Below, piece after piece: positions 11,700 through 24,810 of a stretch of DNA of 64,000 nucleotides. The translations under genes were made by a program, and so were the position numbers. Below the pieces are notes generated by a model. That model saw only the letters and a list, made by a program, of their open reading frames with translations, did not search any database and was not told the origin of the DNA. Every line of letters begins with the position of its first letter. The first letter of the stretch is position 1. Source of the stretch: Babylonia areolata (Eukaryota; Mollusca; Gastropoda; Neogastropoda; Buccinidae); contig NC_134878.1 in the NCBI RefSeq assembly GCF_041734735.1, forward strand, positions 40,422,329-40,486,328. The letters run 5' to 3'.

Positions 11700-14600
11700 T
11701 TATAACCCACGCTAAATTGACATCAACTGCGCCAGGGTTCATGAGTCACATTAGCAGACACCACTTCATTTTCAAAGAAAAATATGTATTTCATACCGTT
11801 CTTTTCACATCAAGACATGATGGTTGATTTTGCCATCATCTGCCTTCCATACTTTCCGGATTATTTTTTTGGACAGTCCTCCAACAATGTTCATTCAAAT
11901 AAACATGGTTAACGATATTTAGATATCTATATTCTACAAGTTGATTAGCAGAACATGAAGTATTTCCATGTTGTGCGTTGTGTAAAATGTCAACAAAATT
12001 GTACCTAGGAACTAAATGATTCTGAGTCCATGCTGCCTTCGTAAATTCACCTTTGCAGTCAGTATAATACCGATTTCATCAAGTTCTTTGTGACATGTCA
12101 TAACTGGTAAGAAACTGGAAAACATTAATAAAAGCAAATTTGCGTCTTCTACCAATTTAGTATAAAATACATGAAATTGAACATGTTTGTTTCCTTTTGA
12201 CCCCAAAGAGCTCTCTTACTAGCTTTCTGTACAGCATCTGTTGTCTGCCGCAGTTTCCTGGTCACGATCAACATCAGCGCGGCAGCTGTCAGTCACATGT
12301 ACTGTACCGCGCTAAATACTTTCCTCTGGCGACCCGCATACTACGCGCTTGCGTAACCTTCGCATGCTCTTGACTTGCGACTCTTTGTAAGGCGCTCTCA
12401 CACGGGCAGAAGCAATAAAACCACACAAATCTTCACATTAAAAATCAAAATCTAATTAGGTTCCCGCCCTACTACAGTGGTAAACTTTATATCAATGTGA
12501 TCAGAATGATTTATTCTATTTCATCGTAAAAAGAACGGTTTTGTTGCTCACATTTGGACCTAACGCAAATTTCGAGTCCATCTAAATTCCAAGCCGTCAC
12601 TAGGACAAGCCAAGATTGGTTACTTTGGTTTAACCTATTGGAAAAGCAATGTGGGTTCGTAATAAGTATGCATAGTGTGTTGTAGGAGGGAATAAACCAG
12701 TCAGCACAGCTATAATTCTCAGCTGTCTCCCAGAAGAACCGAAAACTGACACAGGCTGACTGACTGATGTGACTGAAGTGAAAGGAAATCCTTGTTGGGC
12801 TGTGAGTACATGACTTGTAATGGTTTTGTTGTCAGTGTAATGTTGATAACTTAGTTTTGTTGGGAACAATTTTTTGTCACTGAACAGCCAGAGTAAGTTG
12901 ATCTTGTGGCTGGTGGAAAGAAAAGGGGTTAATGAGTGAAATCTAACCACTAAGTGAGGGTAGTACTGGCCTATGTCTTTTGAGTTCCCCACCCCCTCCC
13001 CCAGACTACTGTGTTACAGATATTTTGTTATGATTTTTAGTTACAGTGCTTGGTTCAGATGGTGTATCTTGGCACACATAAATGATGTCAGTGTACTGTC
13101 AGTTGTGACGGCGTGGTAAGGTGGTGTTAGAGAAGGTGAAGACAGGTAGAAGGTGTTAGCAGAAGAGAGCTGCAGCCAGGCAAGGTAGACTCGGGAAGGC
13201 AGTGCGCTGGTTTTCTTCTTTTATTTTCTTAATCTTCCAGGCCAGGAGAGTTCTGAATTTGTCTGGCACTCACTCACTCCTTATATTCAGTTCCGCCGAA
13301 CCACAAAGCCACCGCTGTGAAGCGACTCACAAAACCGGCCCTCCGCGAGCCTTGAGGGACCAAGCTTGTGTTTGTTTGACCAAATTTAGCAGCTTCTGAC
13401 TTTCGGCTAGGGGAACTAACATAAACATATTATATGTCACACAAAACTACAAGAAACGAGCATTTTCTTAAGCTAAACCATTTTCTACAAAAATAATGTA
13501 GTTAAAAACTATAAACCAAAAGAGTCACTGAATGAACGAGCTTTTAACGAGTTCATGTATCATTTTTGTACATTACAACAATTAATACGTCGCGATATGT
13601 GATATAATTGCAACAGTTAAGTAAATGGAAATCCTGAATTTCCAACTATATAAAAATCATTTATAGAATCTGCTTCTAGAGTAAAGATTTTTTTATGTAA
13701 AAATTCAAGAGAAAACTCAACGGACAGCTCCCATGTCGGCACCGCTTGGCGGTGCTTTTGGCAACAACCAGCGTCCTCACTGGCACTTTTCATGGCAACA
13801 TAAAAGGGGGCCTAAATCATGCACTAATACACCAATTCAAAACAACGAACACACAAAACATTATCTTAAGTGCAAATCCCAAGACACTCAGTTACAAAAA
13901 TCGGAAAAATGCAAAATCCATTAAAATCTCAAACAATAATCAGTAACCCTCGAGGGACGTTATCATGAGCGTGAACCCTCAGTCAGATTTTCACAAAATG
14001 TATAACCCACATCAGGCCAAAACGGTTTGCCCACACTGAATTCTTAAAGGGGCATCATTTTAAATGTAGCCCTTCAGTATATACTTAAGATGCACACGGC
14101 AATTCAGTGGATGGACTCTAGTCAAATGCTCTTGAGGGGCGTTTTAAAAAAAAAAATGCAAACCCCCAAAGCCAAAACCAGTACAGGTTATAAGGGGAGC
14201 TGTTGTATTGACAGTGTTCCCAATATAACAAAATAAGTACCAACAATGTTAACTGTCTGAAATGTATATCGGCATGATATACACTGACTGTGGGAAAATA
14301 GTTGTATAAACATATAATTCCTTTTCATCCATATTGACTAGAGAGAACCTGAAACAAGATTCCTCAAGATGAAGTACCTGAAGCTGCCCAACGAAGATTG
14401 TAGCCAACCCGGCTACACAGTTGTTGACTGACGGTGGAAACAACGTAAGCACTGAGAGATAAACCATAGAAGTGGCATGTGTGTAGCAGGTGTGTAGAGA
14501 ATTTTGGTTCTGCTACACCTTAAGTGGGTTTTGGTGTACTTTTAATGTATTATTTACTTGTTTTGTATATTAGGTGGTGTCGATTAAATGTGAAATGAAC

Positions 14601-15640
14601 AGATCTACAGGTTAACACTGTCAGCAAGTGTTGTGGAACACATGTTCGACTTGTTGGTATCGTGATAACATGTGTAGGAGTTGTGCTATGTGTCAGTGAT
14701 GTACTTTTTTTCATACAAAGTGGGACAGCACATTGTAATGTGGTTAATGAGTTGGTAAACCATGACAGCACTGAGGGTCAGTGCTATGTTGTTGCACATT
14801 GCTGTTTACCAGAGATATGTTGGAAGTAATGATTTCCCATACATTTGTGTCAGTGGGACACTTTGTGAAGACAAAGAGATTTCTTTGGGTAATGGTAACA
14901 CACTGTCATTACTGTATGATGCATAACATGAGTTTAATACTCAGGGTTGTATTGGTCAATCATATGTTTGGTGCACAGTATTGTATGTCACTGTTGGTAG
15001 TAGGTAAGCTTGATGAAGCTTGTTTTACCGCATACAGATCTGTGTGTGAGAAGAGTGCATACTGTGGGACATGTGGTGAAAGGTAAGACTGTGTATAGGC
15101 CTTTCGTGTAAGTGATGTCCAGGTATTTTGAGATTTTCTGACATGGGGTTCTTTATTAAAGTTAGCTAGTTGGTGTTTTAAAAAAAAAAAAAAAAAAATA
15201 TTATTAATTTATTTATTTTTTTTTTTTTTTAAGGAGAAATTAGTGGATGCGTAAAAGTTCTACAAATAAGAGTTTCAGCATCCCTGGAAGGTTCTTTCTA
15301 ATTTCTTTTTTTTCATTTTTGTTCCTTCCATCATCATTTTTCTCCTTTGTGTTGTCTTTTCTTTCTTTTTTTATTCTTTTTTTTCTCATATTTTTTATCT
15401 GTCTTCTTCCCAGTGGCATGTTCATACACTTACAAGACCATGCAACATACATTACACATACATGATGGTTTCACCCTAAATCATATTGACTGAAAGAGAA
15501 GAACGGTATACATACCCCCCCCTCTCTCTTCTTTACTCATCCACTCCTCTCTACAACCACTACACCTAAGTACAATAATATGAATGTGCACACTGGATAA
15601 TGCCCTAAGAATTTCTTGTCGGCCTGACCGCTCAGTGTTC
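11700..15640. other. Unrecognised non-coding sequence
   Basis: Nearly 4 kb without a recognisable gene or element. Open frames are short and unlike known proteins. A-run and T-run tracts lie at about 15180-15232. A CpG-denser patch is listed separately. Confidence 0.4.
12230..12420. promoter_or_regulatory. CpG-dense patch, promoter-like by composition only
   Basis: This stretch of about 190 bp holds well over ten CG dinucleotides in otherwise AT-rich, CpG-poor surroundings. No TATA box, initiator or adjoining first exon was recognised, so it may equally be the remains of a mobile element. Confidence 0.2.
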
Positions 15641-16515
15641 TGGTATCTTAACGTTTATTGATCATAGGTTACATAGACTGAGCTCTGATTCAAAGATAAG
15701 GTCCAGATTTTTGCACTTGCCGTATTCAAATTTAGAGATGGACAGTTTTCCTATTAACAATATCATATCGATTTCCTTTCGTTTTCCATCAGTTGGAATG
15801 TCCATTTTTCTTGTACCAAACCGAGCTACTTTTTCATCCATGGGAATCAGCGTGTGAGAATGAGTTGTTTCACATGTTTCCAAAAGGAGAAAAGTTTAGG
15901 GCAGAAGTAAAAGGCATGTTCAATGTCATCGGTTACTTAGCACCAGTTACATCTATTTGTGTCCGTTACAACCATTTTGGCAAGCAAAATATTCGTTGGG
16001 TAAATATTGTATATGAATTTGAAGTGAAGTAACCTCAGTCGTGATTCTTTCGTACATTCATATGCTAATTTGAAGTAGTCGCTTTTTTTATGTCCAGTTT
16101 ACGTTTCCAAAACTGGGCTGCACCTCTTTCATGGTTATGTTTTCTGGCGAATGTTTTCCTGATTTGTTTATTTGACAAGGTATTGAGTTCCCCTCTTTTG
16201 TTGTAATGTCGTTCGGATTTTCATCGTTGTGGACATCATTAGCTAGATGGAGTTTCCATGGTTGTGGGATTGAGTTTATTATGGTACTGTATTCAAAAAG
16301 AAGGCCAGGGTCAGCGCCTAATTCACGCACTATCTATTCATACATCATTATATTTCCGTGCTGCCAAAGGTCCTGCACGACACGAATGCCGCCTTTACTC
16401 CATTTGGGAAAGTGTAGCGCATTTCCTTTGTATTTTATATTTCTGTTATTCCATAACGGTTCTGTTTTTATATTTTCTATCGGTCTGTCTTCGTTAAAGA
16501 TTGCCACTGCTTTTA

Positions 16516-17900
16516 TTACATCTCTAAAAAAACTGACTGCACTTTTTCCAGTTTTTTAAAAATTTCTTTGGGTGAAACGTTACACTTGAAACTCCTATGA
16601 CTGTCTTGAAAGGGGGACATGTATCTCGACAGAATGCTCCAGTGAGATTTCGTCTCTTTGAGGAGTCTGGCTGCCCATTTCACCAAGAACATTTGCTGCT
16701 GGTGTTCGATGTTGATTATGTTTAAACCACCATCTTCTTTGTCGAGGCTGAGAACGCCTCTTTTTATTTTTTTCAAATGCTTTTTATTATTATCATTATT
16801 AACCCTTTTTTTTCCAAGGCGCTACCTGTAGGACGTGAGATAATTGTGACAGTAAGAAAGGTTTTGCCAGAATAACTGTACCATATAGAGACGGGTTTCT
16901 GCGTTCCCATTGTTTTATCACCTTAGCTATTTTTTCAACTCTGGATTTCCAGTTTTCTTCGATTTCCTAAATTTCCATTTCTGCCGAGAAATATATCCCC
17001 AGAAGTTCCAATCTGTCAGATCCCATGGGAATGCCATTTATTTCACCTGTTTCATGTTTTCTTGACCCTAGCCAAATGCCCTCAGATTTATTTTTATTTA
17101 GTTTCAGGCCTGAATACTCCTCGAACTGCGTTACAATATCTGTAGCTATTTGAATATACTGTTCACTTTTAAGGGTTAATGTTGTATCATCTGCAAAGTG
17201 GTTTATTTTTAGAGTTCAGTTCAAACTGTTTTATTTTAGAGTTGTTGCTATGGGTTGCACCCATCGTCGAGCGGAGTTAAGTCAATCCCTTGAACATCTT
17301 TATGACTTCTAATTTGAATCGCCAGTATTTCTACTGCAAGTACAAAAAGAAGAGGGCTGAGGGGGCATCCATGTCTGATCCCTCTTTCTGTTAGAAACCA
17401 ATCAGACAACTATCCACCATTATGAACACAGCTTAGTGTCTTATTCATTATGGTAGAAACACAGTTTGTGAACCTTGGGCCAAAGTAAATATCTAAGGCT
17501 TCGATGATACATTTTTTTTTGATGATGTATCAAAAGCCTGGGAGAAATCAAGGCCATGAGAGTCCCTGGTTGTGTTCAGGTATTTTGTGAGATCATCGAA
17601 AAATCTCAAATGGACTGCTATGTTTATACCTTTTATGAAACCTACTTGGTCTTCATTTACAACTGATTCCATTACATTTTGGAGTCTCATGGCCAGCACG
17701 TTTGTAAATATCTTATAGTCTGTGTTTGTAAGAGTAACTGGTCTGTAATTTGCGAGGTTATTTCTGTCCAAGTCTTTGCCTTTGTGAATTAATGTTATGG
17801 TTCCTCTTTTCATTGAAGAATGTAGTTCTCCTTCCTTAAGTGCATCTGTAATACAACGGGCAGTCTGTTTAAATCAGTAAGGGCTAGTGTCAGCTCGTCC
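16516..17900 (-). pseudogene. LINE reverse transcriptase remnant (L1/Tx1-like)
   Basis: A 106-codon open stretch at 17493-17813 carries RGTITLIHKGKDLDRNNLA, NYRPVTLTNTDYKIFTNVLA and DQVGFIKG, which are RT motifs 0-2 of the L1/Tx1 group. Further on the minus strand come GIRHGCPLSPLLF near 17360 and NHFADDTTLTL near 17190, the active-site box with both aspartates kept. The thumb and downstream region are visible as the 86-codon piece at 16516-16776. Frames are interrupted between these blocks, so no enzyme is made. Confidence 0.8.
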
Positions 17901-18559
17901 AAAGTTATTTCTTTGTCACATTGATCTTTTTCTTCTTCTGTAAGTACTGGATAATCTTCATTGCTCAGGAAATGGTCTCTTATATTTCTTCCTCTTCCTA
18001 TGGATATGTCCTTCTTGTATAGGTTGTGTAAAATTTCTCGATATGGTTCAATATTGTCTGTGAATTGTCTGTCATGTTTTGGTCTATGCGTAGAGAGGTT
18101 ATAATGTTCGCAGCTTATTTTATCTTTTCAAGGCGGAGAAAATATTTTGTTTTTTTCACAATCTTCTATCCTTTGGCTCTTGAACGGATCTGAGCACCTC
18201 TTGCTTCGTTTAATTCTTGCAGTTCCATTTTTCTTAGTTGCCGAGCTTTCACTAACATATCTTTCTCATAAATGTTCTGATGTAGTTTTTGTTCTATTTC
18301 GTTCAGCATTTTGATTTTGGCGTGTTTAATGGGAGTTCGTTTTTTGAATAGTTTATGCAAAATGACTTGTATCTAACCTTAAACATTTCCCAGGTCTTTT
18401 GTGGGTTTCCTTCTTGATATTGTGAAAAATGCGAATCTATAAATGTACTTGTTTCTTCTAGAAACCGTTCCTGAGATAGGAGTGAGTTGTTAAATTTTCA
18501 ATATCCTGGGCCTCTTTGCAACTTGTTTGGATTGAATATCGCTTTCACAAGTTGATGGT

Positions 18560-19120
18560 TTGAGAGGGAATAATTCAATGTCTGTTTTCCTCACAAGTTA
18601 TTGAGGTAGTGTCGCTGAAAATATAATCAGTTCTTCTACCTGTGAAAGGAGCAGATCTTCACCAAGTGTATTCTTTGACATCTGGATGGATAGACCTCCA
18701 TGTATCTTCCAGGTCAAAAGAGGATAACATTTCTAGAAGGGCTTTTTTTTTCTCACTGCGAGTGTGGTTTGCCGGCTGTTATCCCGAGGATGTATTGTGT
18801 TAAAATCATCCTAAACCCACAGGTAGTCGTAGTCTTGCTTTTGTAACAAGTTGCCGAGTTGGTCAATGAATGCTATTTTGTCGACGGTCGTATTGGGTGT
18901 GCAGCAATTAGCTAAGATAACTAGTTGATTTGTTGTCATTTATAATTCTAACAACTCTGTCACTTCGATGAGTTCTGCGTTATCTGTTTATGGCTGGAAA
19001 TGAGTGTGATAAGTCCATTGCTTCTGTCAGTACCTGCACTATAGAATACACTTCCAGACCACCACACATTAATTGGGTACAATATATCATCTGTCACGTA
19101 GTTCCTGCAAACCCCTTTTT
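18560..19120 (-). pseudogene. LINE endonuclease remnant (APE-type)
   Basis: Minus-strand translation shows NQLVILANCCTPNT, then WVxDDFNTIHPRD (the catalytic DFN block of APE-like LINE endonucleases), EDTWRSIHPDVKEYTW and GRRTDYIFSD, in the usual order. The N-terminal third is not seen. Stops and frame changes separate the blocks. Confidence 0.7.
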
Positions 19121-19190
19121 ACAATCAAATATCCGAGTGATACCACCTTGTCATCACTGACCATTAATTTTTACCAGCAACAACAAAAAA

Positions 19191-20264
19191 AGAAATAATA
19201 AAGCTCAGCGTTCTTCCCTTAGTCCACACGGCAAACCATATACCGCCCGTAGACCAGAATCGCTGGTCAGCAGTTGGAAGAGCTCAGCAGCACAGGCTGG
19301 TGGCCATGCCACTCATCAAAGAGCTTGTTCCAGGCTCCTTGCTGTCATTTCTGGTGGTAAGAAACTTGGTCTCCCCGAGATTCCGAGAACTGTATAACAA
19401 CCGACTAATTGTATGTAGTACTCCTAATGACCACGCTGTTTCAAACTTAACTCCTCCCTTGTTTCTTTCCGTTAACAATTTCAATGACCAGAAACCGTGC
19501 CCAGATCTAGAGCTTAATATGTACAGAAGAATTCAAAAATTCTGAAATTTGAAAGGAACGTTCTACAGCAATGCACGCAGTTTAAAGGCGTGTGTAAACA
19601 TTTTACTTTTTTTGAACTGAAATATTTGTCAACAATCCTAGATCCATGTTAAACGTTTCAGTTGCTTGGTATGCTTACATAATAATTGTTTAATTATTCA
19701 AGTGGAAGTACACTCAATCTGCTATTTGCAATGATGTAAGTGCTGTGATTGTTACAAACTGAAACCAACCTGCTCACGCGGATCCTGCCGCTGCATCAAC
19801 AAAAAGTATGGTAAAATGTACTCGTCTAAAAAATTTTTCTTTCTTTCTTTCTCGTACATTTCAGCTCAGAAGACCAAGTTCAAAGAAAACGTGGTAAAAA
19901 CATGCAGAATAGTCACGTCATGGGTACGATATCTAACCAAGATATCAATATCTAACCACGATATCAAAGTTGACCAAGTATTGGATTTAGAGCACATGGC
20001 CATAAGTGTTCAATGCATCCCTAAGTTCAAAGATTATCAGTATGGCTGCCAGGAAGAAAATTATGAGAGGGTCTGGAACCATTTTTGTCATATTTGACAA
20101 AGAAAACATCTACAGACTGGGTTTGAAGAGTACAAGAATTCATGCTTTTGAAAACTTTTACCATGACTTAAATTCATGTCTACAAACAATGGGCTCATAG
20201 GATCTTCCACACCATTCTAATCAGTCCATCTGTGCAAGTCTGAAAGCTGATGTTGTGGTCATAT
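19191..20264. other. Unrecognised sequence upstream of the RTE insertion
   Basis: No gene was recognised. A 93-codon frame at 19816-20097 has no known motif. Two short repeats of a phrase containing ATATCTAACCA lie near 19930-19960. Confidence 0.4.
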
Positions 20265-20907
20265 GTCAAGTCAGGGGCATAGCCCTTGCTACTGGTACCA
20301 TGTAACCCAGTACTACCTGCCGCATGTGAAGTCTCCCAACGACGGACCAGGCGGAGGAAGAAACCTTTCCCAATGGCTATGAAAGCGGAAGAGGATGACC
20401 AAAGGGCAGGGGGAGCTCTTATGCTTGGCTGGAAGTCCCCCTAGGAGATGGAGTTCCGAAGAAAAAACCTGCACCTGCCGAGGCCGTCCTACGCGTGGCA
20501 GTATCTGCACCTGTGGGACTGCGAGCGTCGGTAGGCGAGAGAGTGGGGAAGGGACTGCACAACTCCTCCTCACTCAAAAAAAGTCAACTGTGCTGGTCAG
20601 GCAACCAGGAAATGTCGGAACGACGAGCTAGCCCTTCAACACCCAGCTTTCCCAAGCCCTGCAGCGATGGAGAAGATGGACAGGCAGAGGATGCTGCTGG
20701 CAGTTCCTAGTCATGACTCTGCACGCAGGCGGCTGTGGGGTGATGGTCTTCCGCCGTAGACTGGGGCAGATGCGGCGCCCGTATCCTCCCAGTGTCAGAG
20801 CAGCCCTTTTTAGGGACAGCACTGCTCTCCCCACATGGGGAAGGGGAGATAAAAAGGATCCCGGAACAAAACCTGCTTCACCTAGTACCCAGTAGGAAAC
20901 CACACCT
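20265..20907 (+). other. 5' untranslated region of the split RTE
   Basis: The region begins with a conserved hairpin and is GC-rich up to the insertion point. It resembles the 5' part of the other RTE in the opening 50 bp. Short open frames in it are not supported as genes. Confidence 0.65.
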
Positions 20908-21082
20908 GAAATGAAATGAAATTATGGTGCTTAGAACCTCGCCGACCACTAAGGCCATCTCAAGGCTATCGCCGCGTTAATAACTACTACAAGGATAAAA
21001 AAAAAAAACCCAACCAATTAAACGAGTCACCACTTCAAACTTTCCACTCCAAAGTTAAAAAAACTTCCATAGTTTAAAACCT

Positions 21083-24000
21083 TCAAATCTGGTTAAAAAT
21101 GTTCACTTCTTTTAAGAAGTCCATCAGCGCCCACGGAGGGACATCACGAAACAAAGTCTTCAAAGAACCCGCCGTGTAATATCTGCGTCTAACGTCATGC
21201 AGATCCCAACAGTCAAGGAGCACGTGTTTCACGGTGAGAGGCTCGTCACAGGGAATGCATCGAGGGGCCTCCTCCCCCTTCAACAAGTAAGAATGAGTAA
21301 AAAAAAAAAGTGTGCCCCGTACACAGTCTGCACAGCACAGACTCCTCCTTTCTGTTCTTCACCCCCGAAGGGAGGGTCTCTTTTAGGTCCGGACGGATCT
21401 GGAAGAGCTTGTTGTCCGTCTGGGTGTTCCACTCCTCTTGCCAAAGATCCTTAACGTAAGTGTTCACCTTCCGCTTCATGTCTGTATATGGCACAAAGGA
21501 TCTGGATAATTCTTTCTTTACAGCGTTCCTGGCCAGCAGGTCCGCCCTTTCGTTACCACGAATGCCAACATGTCCGGGAACCCAGGCCAACACAACCTCG
21601 TATCCTTTCTTCGTTGCGAGAGTAAAATCTTCATAAAATTCCAGCAGTTTGGGACGAGTGATATTCCTGCAGGCGATCGCCTCCAGGGCTGACAAGGAGT
21701 CGGAAAAGATAATGAATCTCTTTTGTTTCGAAGAGAGAACCATTTTTACCGCCAGAACCAGTGCGGTCAGTTCCGCAGTGTACACCGAGCTGTCAGACAG
21801 GATGTGCTCCGTTGAGGGCCGGTCAGGAAAGGCGGGACAGAACGCAGATGCAGCGACTCCGTCCACTGACTTGGAACCGTCAGTGAAGATGCTTTGAAAA
21901 GTGGGGAATTTGTGGCACAGTTCCGAAAAGTAGGTTCTGTAGGCCAGAGAACTGGTTGTGTCCTTACGGGTACGAGGCCAGATCGAATCGGACCTCAGGT
22001 GTTGTAAAGGTCCACGGAGGACTGTCAGGGAACTTAGAGAAATCCGAAATGCCACCGACATCCAGATCGGCCTTTTCTAAGTACGGCTGAATGCGGAGTC
22101 CAAGAGGAGGTATGCAGTTTGGGTTGTCTGTAAATTTCTTATCGAAAGGGTTGTTGAATACAGCGTCGTAAGCAGGGTTAGTAGGTTCAGAAAACAATTT
22201 CAAATAATAGTTGAGGGTCAGCTTCAGTCTGCGGTTGGAAAGAGGCGGTTCCCCCGCCTCTGCGTACAGGCTGTGCACAGGGGTGGTGCGGAAAGCACCT
22301 AAGCTGAGACGGAGCCCTTGGTGGTGTACAGGGTCCAACAGTATCAGGTAGGACGGTCTGGCCGAGCCGTATACTACACTTCCATAATCCAGTTTGGACC
22401 GGACCAGGGCTCTGTAGAGGTGCAAGAGAGTTCTCTTATCAGCACCCCAGTTCGTGTGTGCCACAACTCGGATGATGTTCAGGGTTTTTAGGCAAGATAC
22501 TTTCAGCTGTTTAATATGGCTGAGAAAGTTCAGCTTCTGATCAAAGACGACCCCTAAAAATCTGGCTTCCTTGACCGCCGGGATGGTGGATGTTCCCAGG
22601 CGGATTTCAGGGTCCGGATAGAACTGGCGAAAATTATGAAAATGGATGCATTCAGTTTTGGAGGACGAAAACGTGAAGCCATTCTCCTCTGCCCAACACT
22701 GGATTTTGTTGACGCAGAGCTGAAGCCGTCGCTGGATGCTGGCATACGTGCTGCCAGTTGCATATAAGGCAAAATCGTCCACGAACAGCGAGCTGTCCGA
22801 TCCCTTCTGAACGGATTGAACGATGTCATTAATTTTGATGCTGAAAAGAGCAGGCGACAGGATGCTCCCTTGCGGGACACCCAGCTCCTGCTCGTGAATG
22901 TCGGACAGGGTGGTGCCGACTCTCACCTGGAATTGTCTGTCTTGTAAAAAATTGTGGATGAACTGAGGCAGGTGTCCTCGGAAGCCGAGCTTGTGCAAGT
23001 CCGAGAGAATACCAAATTTCCACGTGGTATCGTAAGCTTTCTCCAAGTCAAAAAATATGGCCACCACATGTTTGTTCACAAAGGCATTTCTTACAGTGGT
23101 TTCCAGACGAACCAGAATGGTCAACGGTAGAGCGATGCTTGCGGAAACCGCACTGTTCTTTCGCCAGAAGGCCGTCGGTCTCTAGTTTCCACATCAGTCT
23201 ACCGTTGACCATCTTCTCCATCAGTTTGCAGATGCAGCTGGTCAGTGCAATTGGGCGGTAGTTGGAGGGGTTCGAGGGGTCTTTTCCAGGTTTCGGCAGC
23301 GGGATTATGAGGGCTTTCCGCCAGGAGGGTGGAAAAAAGCCTGTGACCCAGATGTGGTTATAAACTTTAACCAGGGTGTCCAGACAGGTTTGGGGAAGGT
23401 GCTTTAAGAGTTTATAATGGACCTCGTCCATCCTGGACAGGAATCCGTACAGGTCTCAAGGGGCAGATTTAAGTTCATTCATTGTGAAAGGAAGGTTGTA
23501 ATTCTCTGTGTTGTCGGAAAAGAAGTTACATGGTGTTTTTTCTGACAGGTTTTTGGTTTTAAGAAACTGAGCAGATTTGTTAGCAGATCTCGAGTTCTGT
23601 TCAATTGTGGAGGCAAGCAAATTGGCAACTGCTTTCTTCTCTGTGACCAGAGCGTCTGAAAGTTTAAGATGATGAAAGGTCGGGCATACGTTTTGCCCTT
23701 AATTCTTTTTAAAACCCTCCACACTTTCTTCTTGGGTGTGTTGGAGGTTAAGGAAGAGCAAAAATCTCTCCATGACTTCCTCTGGCTCTTTTAAAAACAT
23801 ACCTGGCTTTCGCCCTCAGCTGTTGATGGGTTCGAACGCTATCGGTCTCCGGTCCTCCGAAAGACCGTCGCTGCGCTCTCTTCCGAGACTTGCGGGCCTC
23901 CCGACATTCCGCGTTGAACCAGGGCGTTCTAGGGACCTGAGGCTTGGAGTAGACGATGGGACTGCTGCTTTGGCACAATCTAAAACGATCCGAGTCAGAG

Positions 24001-24775
24001 TGTCAGCAGGGTCCTTCTTTTCAATACTGTTTCTTCCTGCAGCTCCGCTCTTATCTTCTTGGTAAAAAAACTCCAGTCTGCTTTGTCGTAGTTCAGGCGG
24101 TCAGGCAGAGAGTCCCTTCTCCATCTGTGGGGCGGAGGACGACAGGAAAGTGGTCACTCCCGTGCAGATCGTCGTGCACTTTCCACTCGTAGTCCAGGAC
24201 CAACGATGGATTCGCAGAGACCGACAGATCTAAACACGAGAGCTTTCCAGAGACAGATCCAGGTAAGTGGGAGACTTGTCGTTAAGACAGCACAAGTCCA
24301 TGTCGGAAAGAAGGTTTCCAAGAGAAGACCTCGGGCTGATGTCATCTCACTTCCCAGAGCGGGGAGTGTCCATTGAAGTCGCCCAATAGTAAAAACGGAC
24401 GTGGGAGCTGTCGACCAGGTTCATGAGGTCCTGCCTCAGAACTTGGACGGAAGGAGGAAGGTTAGAGAGCAGACAGTGATGGTTTTCTCAAGCGTGACTC
24501 TGACTGCCACCGCCTGTAAAGGGGTGCTTAAAAGAACTGTACTGTATAAAAAGGACTTGCGAATAAGAAGAGCGACACCTCCCGTCAATCCCTCTTGCTT
24601 CGGTTGAGCGGGTTTAAAAACGGAGTTAAAACCAGAGAGAGATAAAACCTTGCCATCTCTTGCAGAGTCTCTTGCAGTGCCAGCACTGAAGGTTTCAAAG
24701 CATGACAAAGCAGCTGGAGTTCCTGAAAATTGGCGTAGAACCCCGGATGTTCCAGTGGATCACTGCCATTAAAAA
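21083..24775 (-). pseudogene. Broken ORF2 of I-type LINE (endonuclease, RT, RNase H)
   Basis: Open pieces cover the endonuclease (about 24.1-24.7 kb), the RT (a 386-codon stretch at 21964-23124 with PQGSILSPALF and FVDDFALYATG) and the RNase H domain (a 271-codon stretch at 21246-22061 with FTDGSK, YTAELTAL, FSDSLSALEAI and WVPGHVGIRGNERADLLA). The C-terminal CIPCDEPLTVKHVLLDC knuckle lies near 21.25 kb. At least six frame changes separate the pieces, several at short homopolymers. Domain content equals the intact 1230-aa protein at 46190-49882. Confidence 0.85.
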
Positions 24776-24810
24776 GGTTTAAAAAAATGAAGCAGCAGCC
24801 TATTCCATAG

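Larger units (their letters stand above)
15645..19190 (-). mobile_element. Decayed L1/Tx1-like LINE, ORF2 only
   Basis: On the minus strand the segments appear in the order expected of an L1/Tx1-group ORF2: endonuclease pieces (about 19.1-18.6 kb), a linker, the reverse transcriptase (about 17.9-17.1 kb), the thumb with KEDGGLNIINIEHQQQ near 16.75 kb and a C-terminal part down to about 15.66 kb. The 3' end lies near 15.65 kb by loss of coding similarity; no tail or target duplication was identified. The 5' part of the endonuclease and any ORF1 are missing. Stops and frame changes are frequent throughout, so this is an old copy. Many Tx1 relatives insert into specific targets, but nothing in the flanks reveals one. 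Confidence 0.8.

Noticed and set aside
19816-20097. 93-codon open frame as a host gene
   Set aside because: No recognisable domain and no supporting splice sites; length is compatible with chance.
23736-24065. Plus-strand open frames across 20.9-26.8 kb
   Set aside because: They are shadow frames opposite the coding strand of the I-type LINE.
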